Assembly (NCBI GenBank): GCA_902490145.1 | Contig: CABUCT010000081.1 | Span: 1-6,140 of the forward strand | DNA length: 6,140 nucleotides | Direction of reading: 5' to 3' | From: an uncultured Oscillospiraceae bacterium | Lineage (GTDB): Bacteria; Bacillota; Clostridia; Oscillospirales; Acutalibacteraceae | Part shown: positions 1 to 5,360 of the stretch, in pieces | How positions within the stretch are numbered: position 1 is the first letter of the stretch | Layout of the letters: the number at the start of each line of letters is the position of its first letter | Notes under the pieces: generated by a model | Databases searched by the model: none | What the model was told of the DNA's origin: nothing | Seen by the model: the letters and a program-made list of their open reading frames with translations, nothing else | Position numbers and translations under genes: made by a program

Positions 1-11
1 GGTGTATATTC

Positions 12-734
12 ATGAAAAAACTGCTTAGCATTGTCAGAAAAGCAATTGATAAATATAATATGATAGACGATGAAGACTGCATCGGAATCGGCGTTTCAGG
101 CGGCAAGGATTCACTATGTCTGCTCGCAGCACTCGGTGAACTCAAACGATTTTATCCGAAAAGATTTACAATAAAAGCCCTGATGATGGATCCCTGCTTT
201 TTTGGAAAAAACACGGATTACGGTCAAATCCTTGAACTATGCAATCGTCTTGATATTGAAACTATTATCAAAAGGACTCAGCTTTATGAAATTATCTTTG
301 AAGTAAGAAAAGAAAGCAATCCTTGCAGTATGTGTGCCAGAATGAGGCGAGGCATGCTTCATGACATGGCAAAGGATGCCGGCTGTAATAAGGTTGCTCT
401 GGGTCACAATGCTGATGATGCGGTAGAAACATTTTTTATGAATATTTTATCAGGTGGAAAAATCGGGAGCTTTTCTCCCGTGACATATCTTTCACGAAAA
501 GATATAACCGTTATCCGCCCGCTCATTTATATACCCGAAAAAGAAACCGTACGAGTGTCTGAAAGATATCATCTTCCGATCATAAAAAGTCCGTGTCCTG
601 CCGACAAACATACAAACCGTGAGGAAACTAAAATGCTTGTTCAAAATCTCGAAGAAAAATATGGTAAAATAAACGAAAAGATTTTGGGTGCTTTGGAAAG
701 ACGCGGAATAGACGGATGGCATACTGAGGAATAA
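12..734 (+). CDS. TtcA-family tRNA 2-thiocytidine synthetase-like PP-loop ATPase
   Basis: This is probably a cytoplasmic tRNA-modifying enzyme that adenylates a tRNA base and replaces oxygen with sulfur. The best-known family member, TtcA, makes 2-thiocytidine at tRNA position 32. The PP-loop ATP-pyrophosphatase motif SGGKDS is at residues 29-34. A CSMC pair (Cys105, Cys108) and a third cysteine in SPCP (Cys195) match the three-cysteine pattern that holds a [4Fe-4S] cluster in TtcA. LGHNADDAVET (130-140) is the second conserved nucleotide-site block of the TtcA/TilS superfamily. At 240 aa it is shorter than E. coli TtcA (about 311 aa), lacking mostly terminal extensions, as is common for clostridial members. 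The ATG is preceded by GGTG at 1-4, a plausible but edge-cut ribosome binding site. The cysteine pattern argues against the lysidine synthetase TilS. The exact tRNA position modified here is inference. Confidence 0.88.
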   Translation: MKKLLSIVRKAIDKYNMIDDEDCIGIGVSGGKDSLCLLAALGELKRFYPKRFTIKALMMDPCFFGKNTDYGQILELCNRLDIETIIKRTQLYEIIFEVRKESNPCSMCARMRRGMLHDMAKDAGCNKVALGHNADDAVETFFMNILSGGKIGSFSPVTYLSRKDITVIRPLIYIPEKETVRVSERYHLPIIKSPCPADKHTNREETKMLVQNLEEKYGKINEKILGALERRGIDGWHTEE

Positions 735-736
735 CA

Positions 737-765
737 TTGCCTTTTGATAAGTTCGGTAGTATAAT
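737..765 (+). promoter_or_regulatory. sigma-A-type promoter of the FHA-SEDS/PBP operon
   Basis: The -35 box TTGCCT (737-742, four of six consensus bases) and a perfect -10 box TATAAT (760-765) are separated by exactly 17 bases. The promoter begins three bases after the stop of the TtcA-like gene. Transcription should start near 772, giving a leader of only about 20 bases before the start codon at 791. It marks the cell-wall genes as a separate transcription unit. No operator-like repeat is seen around it. Confidence 0.8.
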
Positions 766-790
766 ATTATAAACTGTTAGGAGGAACTAT

Positions 791-2434
791 ATGTCAGAGT
801 TATATACATATTATTTGGCGGCATCCAGAATCGTACTGCCGTTACTGGCCTTATGGTGTGTGTTTCTTTGGATACGGCTTTTTAAAAAAAGTACAATAAA
901 AAGACACTCTTTGTGTGAACTTGCTGCTGATGATGAAAATGTCGTTTCTATCTATGACAGTGAAAATCTCATCGGACGCAGCCGTGTCTGTGATATACAG
1001 CTTCCTGTTCCGACAATTTCTAAAAAACATGCCTTGCTTTACCAGGATGATGATTCTTGGAAAATCTCTCCTTTGAACGGTGATATAGAGGTCAATAACA
1101 CTCAAGTCGTGGACTCTGTAAAGCTTTTTGACGGGGACCGCATTTCCTTTGGAGGTCAGATCATGACCTTTCGTGCTCCCCCCATTCCCCTAAACGATAA
1201 TCACAAGATCCCGTCGGGCGGGCTTCTTTTGCTCATTCTCACTCTGTTTCAGGTTATTCTTTGCGGACAAATTTGTTTGCGTTTTGCTAGCGATCTTAAT
1301 TTATATATTCCGTCTTCTTTCGGAATTCTTATCTTAGGAGAATGGGTCTACTTTATTGCCACAAGATTTTTCAAATCATTTAAAATAATCGCTGAAACTC
1401 CGGTAATGTTTTTATGCACATTGGGACTTGCAATTACATCCTGTGTACAGCCCGATGCACTGCTGAAACAAGTTGTTTGCGGATTTATCGGTTTTTCGGC
1501 TTATCTTGTTCTTTGTGCTATTCTAAGCAACCAAAGTCTTACTTTGAAACTTCGCCCGCTAGCAGCTGCCGCGGCTCTTTTGCTTTTGCTTGGAACAGTG
1601 ATTTTCGGAACAAGCTATAATGGTTCAAAAAACTGGCTTTTTATTGGCAACTTTTCTTTTCAACCATCTGAATTTGCCAAAATTGCATTTATATTTGCAG
1701 GATCATCCCCATTGTTTCTAACCGATTTAAAACCTTTCAGACGTCTGATTTTCTTTGGATTTTCAGCTGCATGTATGGGATCGCTTGCCATAATGGTCGA
1801 TTTTGGTGCAGTAGCGATTTTCTTTGTTGCCATGATCATCATTATGCTCATGAGACTTACCGATATTAAAATTGTAACGGGAATTGTTGTTTTAGCAGCA
1901 GGCGGTGCAACACTAATGATGATGATCTTCCCTCATATCGCCAGCCGATTCGGAACATGGACTCATGTTTGGCAGTTTGCTAACAGTTCCGGTTATCAAC
2001 AAACCCGTACACTTATTTATTCTGCAAGCGGCGGACTTTTCGGCGTCGGCGGAGGAAACGGCTATCTTCACAATATCATTGCAGCAGATACCGATCTTGT
2101 ATTTGGTATTGTCAGTGAAGAATGGGGCGGAATCATTGCCTTATGCCTTGCATTATGTTTTGCCGGACTTGGATTTTATGCCGTTAAACTTTCAAAAACA
2201 GCCCGCTCCGGATATTATGCTGTTGCTGTATGTGCGGCTGCGGGAATAATGATTTTCCAAACCGCACTTAACATTTTCGGTTCAACCGATATACTGCCGC
2301 TTACAGGAGTAACGATAATGTTTGTCAGCAGAGGCGGAACAAGCCTTGTCGCCGCATTTATTATGATGGCATTTTTCAAAGGTGCCGAAAATCCTCCTGA
2401 AATGCTTCAAATTGAAAGGAAAAGCCATATATGA
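791..2434 (+). CDS. FHA domain fused to SEDS (FtsW/RodA/SpoVE) peptidoglycan glycosyltransferase
   Basis: A 547-residue integral membrane protein predicted to polymerise lipid II into glycan strands. An extra N-terminal helix (about 12-31) is followed by the basic stretch RLFKKSTIKR, which places the next part in the cytoplasm. That part is an FHA phosphothreonine-binding domain (about 50-128), with GRSRVCDI (62-69), SKKH (77-80), VNN (101-103) and DGDRISFGG (114-122). A SEDS domain fills about 143-530 with multiple helices. Its landmarks are NW..IG.F..QPSEFAK (281-297), DFG (337-339), GGLFGVGGGNG (414-424), DTDLVFGIVSEEWG (433-446) and NIFGSTDILPLTGVT (494-508). Asp435 aligns with the catalytic Asp of RodA/FtsW. 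The FVSRGGTS block (511-518) departs from the usual PFvSyGGSs. The ribosome binding site AGGAGG (779-784) lies six bases from the ATG. Its stop overlaps the PBP start. FHA function implies a Ser/Thr kinase encoded elsewhere. Whether it serves elongation, division or sporulation is not shown, so no symbol is given. Confidence 0.93.
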   Translation: MSELYTYYLAASRIVLPLLALWCVFLWIRLFKKSTIKRHSLCELAADDENVVSIYDSENLIGRSRVCDIQLPVPTISKKHALLYQDDDSWKISPLNGDIEVNNTQVVDSVKLFDGDRISFGGQIMTFRAPPIPLNDNHKIPSGGLLLLILTLFQVILCGQICLRFASDLNLYIPSSFGILILGEWVYFIATRFFKSFKIIAETPVMFLCTLGLAITSCVQPDALLKQVVCGFIGFSAYLVLCAILSNQSLTLKLRPLAAAAALLLLLGTVIFGTSYNGSKNWLFIGNFSFQPSEFAKIAFIFAGSSPLFLTDLKPFRRLIFFGFSAACMGSLAIMVDFGAVAIFFVAMIIIMLMRLTDIKIVTGIVVLAAGGATLMMMIFPHIASRFGTWTHVWQFANSSGYQQTRTLIYSASGGLFGVGGGNGYLHNIIAADTDLVFGIVSEEWGGIIALCLALCFAGLGFYAVKLSKTARSGYYAVAVCAAAGIMIFQTALNIFGSTDILPLTGVTIMFVSRGGTSLVAAFIMMAFFKGAENPPEMLQIERKSHI

Positions 2435-3789
2435 AACAAACTGCTTCACGATCATTCATAGTTCTGCTGATAACAATTCTTTTTTCGATAGGTATTTTGT
2501 TTCACTATGGTCAGCTTGCGGTTTTTGGTTCAAAATGGGCTACCTACCCTGCAAATCAACACATTTATTATGATGGCAAGCTCGTAAAAGCCGGAACGAT
2601 CACAGATATAAATGATGTTGTTCTTGCCCAGACTGTTGACGGCAAAAGATCATTTAATCAAAATACCAATATAAGAAGATCTACCGTTCATGCAGTCGGG
2701 GATTTAGAAGGTTTTGTCTCCACGGGTATTCACACTGCCTTTTTGCCCGAGCTCACTGGATATGAGATTATAAACGGTACATACAGTATGAACGGCGAAG
2801 GCAATAATATAAAGTTAACTATTGATTCTGATCTTTGTGTTACAGCAGCGAGTGCCCTGGGTAACCGTGCAGGAACGGTTGGTATCTGCAACTATAAAAC
2901 CGGTGAAATAATTTGCATGGTCAGTACTCCCACGTTTGATCCCGAAAATCCTTCTGCTGATGCCGAAAAAAACGGAAAGGGAGTTTTTGTTAATCGGTTG
3001 CTTTCGGGTAAGTATACTCCCGGTTCAATTTTCAAGCTTGTTACATGTCTTTGTGCACTTGAAAACTTTTCGGATTTTGACAGCCGTGAGTACAAATGCG
3101 AACACGGTGTAACAATACAAAACGAATGGCTAAGCTGTCTTGAGCATCATGGCACAATAAAAATAAAAAATGCCTTGGCTCAGTCGTGCAATGCAACCTT
3201 TTCACAAATAGCTTTGGATGCAGGAAGAGATAAACTCACCAAAACTGCTGAAGAAATCGGTTTTAACAAAGAGATTACTATGGACGGCATCAAATGTGCT
3301 CAAAGCTCATATAACGTTTCGGATGCCAACGATATTGATTTTGGGTGGTCAGGTATTGGTCAATACAACGACATTGTCAACCCATTTCAATACCTGACAT
3401 TTATGTGTGCCATCGCCAATGACGGAGTATGTGTTTCTCCCCATATTGTTAAAAACATTACCACAAACAGCGGAATTAAAATTCGCGGAGAAGCAAAAAG
3501 CTCAAGCCGAAAATTCAGCAGAGAAAATGCCATCCTCCTTCAAGAATTTATGCGTAATAACGTTAAAGTAAAGTACGGAGATTCTTCTTTCAGCGGTCTG
3601 GAACTCTGTGCAAAAACCGGAACTGCGGAAATCGGAGAAGGTGCCACTCCCCACTCTTGGTTTGTTGGATTTTGCCAAGCTGAAAACAAACCATATGCAT
3701 TTATCGTTGTTGTTGAAAATGCAGGATCAGGCCTTGGAGCTGCGTCAAGCATTGCCTCCCGTGTACTTAACTCCGCAAAAACAGTATAA
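2431..3789 (+). CDS. class B penicillin-binding protein (peptidoglycan D,D-transpeptidase)
   Basis: A membrane-anchored transpeptidase of 452 residues that crosslinks peptidoglycan stems on the outer face of the membrane, and the expected partner of the SEDS polymerase before it. One signal-anchor helix (about 8-27) follows a short basic N-terminus. All three penicillin-binding motifs are present: SIFK with nucleophile Ser199 and Lys202, SCN (252-254) and KTGT (395-398). GTITDINDVVLAQT (55-68) matches the dimerisation-domain box usually written RG.I.DRNG..LA, with Ala54 in place of Arg. The protein is shorter than typical FtsI/SpoVD (about 550-700 aa), close to actinobacterial PbpA in size, and has no PASTA domain. 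The ATG overlaps the SEDS stop as ATGA. An AAAGGA element (2415-2420) within the end of the SEDS gene can serve as ribosome binding site. It has thirteen cysteines, unusual for an exported domain but tolerable in an anaerobe. Confidence 0.93.
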   Translation: MKQTASRSFIVLLITILFSIGILFHYGQLAVFGSKWATYPANQHIYYDGKLVKAGTITDINDVVLAQTVDGKRSFNQNTNIRRSTVHAVGDLEGFVSTGIHTAFLPELTGYEIINGTYSMNGEGNNIKLTIDSDLCVTAASALGNRAGTVGICNYKTGEIICMVSTPTFDPENPSADAEKNGKGVFVNRLLSGKYTPGSIFKLVTCLCALENFSDFDSREYKCEHGVTIQNEWLSCLEHHGTIKIKNALAQSCNATFSQIALDAGRDKLTKTAEEIGFNKEITMDGIKCAQSSYNVSDANDIDFGWSGIGQYNDIVNPFQYLTFMCAIANDGVCVSPHIVKNITTNSGIKIRGEAKSSSRKFSRENAILLQEFMRNNVKVKYGDSSFSGLELCAKTGTAEIGEGATPHSWFVGFCQAENKPYAFIVVVENAGSGLGAASSIASRVLNSAKTV

Positions 3790-3800
3790 AAGAGGTATTT

Positions 3801-4376
3801 ATGAAATATTTAAAACTTCTGTCTGTCTCTTTAATTTTTGTTTTCCTTTTCTCTGCTTGTACAGAAAACAATGCAAATACACCTCCACCCGTTTCTGGGG
3901 AAACAGTTGCCGAAGATACACTTTTCAAAATCTTCAAAGAATCCGAAATTAAATATAACTATTCTATTTTTGATAAAACCGGAAATACTCTTTTCAATTC
4001 AACCATTCCAAGGCAACCTGAAATTTCTGTAATAGACAGTAAAATCGTTAAAGTAGCAGTAAAAGCCGGAGAGGGTGTCTCCTCAGTCACAACATTTTAT
4101 TATGATACAGAACAAAACATTTGCTCGGCAAAATTTATCTCAGTTCTTGCAGATACTGACACTAAAGTAGTTTTCTCCGATGGAAAACGTATCATGGTAC
4201 AAGATATCTTTAATCGTGCGGCATATTATAAAGTAATTTCAGATTTCGACCCTCCTCTTTCAGATATATCTGCACCATTCATATCGGCTGATTTTTCAGA
4301 AAATGGGGAGTCTGTTTCTATAACTTACATTTCGGATAAAAACTCTGAGGCAATTAAAATCTTTGAATTAAATTAA
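3801..4376 (+). CDS. small lipoprotein of unknown function
   Basis: I do not recognise the family. The N-terminus is a lipoprotein signal: MKYLK, a hydrophobic stretch to about residue 17, then FSAC with Cys20 as the likely lipidation site. Phe at -3 is less usual than Leu. A linker rich in Asn, Thr and Pro (21-33) follows. The remaining part (about 40-191) alternates short hydrophobic strands with Asp/Gly/Asn turns and ends in IKIFELN, suggesting an all-beta fold that could be part of a propeller-like domain. It has no catalytic motif I can name. The gene begins 11 bases after the PBP stop with AGAGGT (3791-3796) as ribosome binding site, so it should be the third gene of the cell-wall operon. 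It would sit on the outer membrane face near the transpeptidase domain. A role as an accessory of the SEDS-PBP pair is inferred from position only. Confidence 0.82.
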   Translation: MKYLKLLSVSLIFVFLFSACTENNANTPPPVSGETVAEDTLFKIFKESEIKYNYSIFDKTGNTLFNSTIPRQPEISVIDSKIVKVAVKAGEGVSSVTTFYYDTEQNICSAKFISVLADTDTKVVFSDGKRIMVQDIFNRAAYYKVISDFDPPLSDISAPFISADFSENGESVSITYISDKNSEAIKIFELN

Positions 4377-4384
4377 AAAAATAC

Positions 4385-4413
4385 TTGCAATTTTATGTTA
4401 GGTATGCTAAAGT
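4385..4413 (+). promoter_or_regulatory. promoter of rpmE, extended -10 type
   Basis: TTGCAA (4385-4390) and TAAAGT (4408-4413) are 17 bases apart. TGC directly precedes the -10 (4405-4407), forming an extended -10 element. The predicted start near 4420 gives a leader of about 35 bases to the TTG at 4455. It begins nine bases after the lipoprotein stop. No hairpin terminator is visible between the two genes, so read-through from the cell-wall operon is also possible. Confidence 0.65.
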
Positions 4414-4442
4414 ATATTTGTTATTTAGTAAATTCATCGAAA

Positions 4443-4448
4443 GAGGTG
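4443..4448 (+). promoter_or_regulatory. ribosome binding site that fixes the rpmE start at TTG
   Basis: GAGGTG (4443-4448) lies six bases before TTG 4455-4457. The upstream in-frame ATG codons at 4395 and 4404 lie before or inside the predicted promoter, so they would not be on its transcript. Confidence 0.75.
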
Positions 4449-4454
4449 ACAGGT

Positions 4455-4658
4455 TTGAAGGAAGGAATTCATCCCGCTTATGAAGAAACGACCATAAAGT
4501 GTGCTTGCGGAAACGAGATCAAAACCCGTTCCACCAAAAAGGATATTCGTGTTGATATCTGCTCAAATTGCCATCCGTTCTTCACCGGAAGACAAAAACT
4601 GGTTGACACAGGCGGTCGCGTTGAGCGTTTCAACAAACGTTTTAACCTTTCAAAGTAA
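4455..4658 (+). CDS. rpmE: 50S ribosomal protein L31, zinc-binding type
   Basis: A component of the large ribosomal subunit at the interface with the small subunit. Read from TTG 4455 it has 67 residues, the normal L31 length, and begins MKEGIHPAYEET, as clostridial L31 proteins do. The four zinc-ligand cysteines are in KCACGN (Cys15, Cys17) and ICSNCHPFFTG (Cys36, Cys39), marking the zinc-containing form rather than the cysteine-free paralog made under zinc starvation. The C-terminal block DTGGRVERFNKRFNLSK is the L31 signature. The longer reading from ATG 4395 adds 20 residues without family similarity and overlaps the promoter. The gene has its own promoter and a terminator directly after it, so it looks like a single-gene unit. 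Confidence 0.96.
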   Translation: MKEGIHPAYEETTIKCACGNEIKTRSTKKDIRVDICSNCHPFFTGRQKLVDTGGRVERFNKRFNLSK

Positions 4659-4663
4659 TTCAT

Positions 4664-4710
4664 ACAAACTTAGCGGCACCTTTATATTAAGGGTGTCGTT
4701 GTTTGTTTTT
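4664..4710 (+). terminator. rho-independent terminator after rpmE
   Basis: CGGCACCTT (4674-4682) pairs with AGGGTGTCG (4690-4698) as a nine-pair stem including two G-U pairs, with a seven-base loop. ACAAAC (4664-4669) and GTTTGT (4701-4706) can extend it across a small internal loop. The T-rich run TTTGTTTTT (4702-4710) follows. It starts six bases after the rpmE stop and ends exactly where the next ribosome binding site begins. Confidence 0.82.
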
Positions 4711-4718
4711 GAGGAGGG
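4711..4718 (+). promoter_or_regulatory. ribosome binding site that points to a CTG start for the YigZ-family gene
   Basis: GAGGAGGG (4711-4718) is a near-perfect Shine-Dalgarno sequence. Six bases later is CTG 4725-4727, in frame with the YigZ-like protein. The next in-frame start codon, GTG 4746, is 27 bases away and has no ribosome binding site of its own. An in-frame TGA at 4710-4712 closes the frame upstream. Confidence 0.72.
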
Positions 4719-4724
4719 ATTCAA

Positions 4725-5360
4725 CTGAAATCTTGGTTTTTCACAGTGGAAAACTGTGCCGTTGAGGAATACATTGAAAAACGTTCCAGATTTATCGGTT
4801 CTGTCTGCCCTGTCTCAACTAAAGAAGAGGCCTTGGAATTTATTGAAACTATAAAATCTAAAAACCGAGATGCAAGACATAATGTTTTTGCTTTCTTATT
4901 GTCGGATGGTTTCAAACAATGTTCCGATGACGGCGAGCCTTCGGGCACGGCTGGCGTCCCCATTCTTGATATTTTGGAAAAACAAGGAGTCACAAACTGC
5001 GTTGTGGTTGTAACGCGTTATTTCGGTGGCATTCTCCTCGGTACAGGCGGCCTTGTCAGAGCATATTCCGCCGCCGCGTCACTCTCACTTAAAAGTGCCG
5101 GAATAATAAAAATGATACAATTAAGGAAATGCCGCCTCGTTTGTAACTACAACATATACAGCCGTGTTCCATCTGTTTTATCAAGATTTTGCGGGAAAAT
5201 AATTGAATCTGACTTTGGAGAAAATGTTACTCTTACAATTTCTCTCCCTGATGAGAACTGCACCGGATTTTCGGAAATTATAAAAGATATTTCCTGCGGT
5301 GAATTTGAACCGGAATATCTTGAACTTTTTTTTGAAAAAGAAAAAGGAGGACATTTATGA
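4725..5360 (+). CDS. YigZ/IMPACT family protein (UPF0029 plus DUF1949)
   Basis: A cytoplasmic protein of the family that includes E. coli YigZ, B. subtilis YvyE and the N-terminal-type domain of eukaryotic IMPACT. The bacterial role is poorly defined and usually linked to translation or nucleic-acid binding. Numbered from the CTG (211 aa), the UPF0029 domain covers about 15-125, with KRSRFIG (19-25), RDARHNVFAFLL (48-59), DDGEPSGTAGVPILDIL (68-84) and VVVTRYFGGILLGTGGLVRAY (94-114, quoted in part as TRYFGGILLGTGGLVRAY). DUF1949 follows at about 138-202. The CTG start adds MKSWFFT before VENCAVEEYIEKRSRF. Family members commonly begin with an aromatic-aromatic-Thr-Val block ahead of KSRF, so this extension belongs. 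A start at GTG 4746 would trim the first strand. The stop overlaps the next gene's start as ATGA, and its last codons carry that gene's ribosome binding site. No clear promoter of its own is visible. Confidence 0.93.
   Translation: MKSWFFTVENCAVEEYIEKRSRFIGSVCPVSTKEEALEFIETIKSKNRDARHNVFAFLLSDGFKQCSDDGEPSGTAGVPILDILEKQGVTNCVVVVTRYFGGILLGTGGLVRAYSAAASLSLKSAGIIKMIQLRKCRLVCNYNIYSRVPSVLSRFCGKIIESDFGENVTLTISLPDENCTGFSEIIKDISCGEFEPEYLELFFEKEKGGHL

Noticed and set aside
1..15. Possible end of an upstream gene: frame 1 reads GVYS then TGA at 13-15, overlapping the ATG at 12 as ATGA.
   Set aside because: Four codons are too few to support a gene. It is only compatible with the ATGA coupling seen elsewhere in the window.
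1965..2249. 94-codon open frame inside the SEDS gene on the + strand.
   Set aside because: It lies wholly in another frame of a well-conserved SEDS region, has no ribosome binding site and shows no recognisable family.
3608..3952. 114-codon + strand frame across the PBP-lipoprotein junction.
   Set aside because: It overlaps the KTGT-containing end of the PBP and the lipoprotein signal peptide out of frame, and its composition is not protein-like.
4395..4454. In-frame 20-residue N-terminal extension of L31 from ATG 4395.
   Set aside because: It runs through the predicted promoter, has no ribosome binding site, and is absent from the L31 family. The TTG at 4455 has a well-placed GAGGTG.
4746..4748. 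GTG as start of the YigZ-family protein.
   Set aside because: No ribosome binding site within range, and it would remove the expected first strand. The CTG at 4725 fits better.
4721..4993. 90-codon open frame on the - strand over the YigZ-family gene.
   Set aside because: It is antisense to the highly conserved UPF0029 motif region, which explains its openness. No promoter or ribosome binding site was seen.
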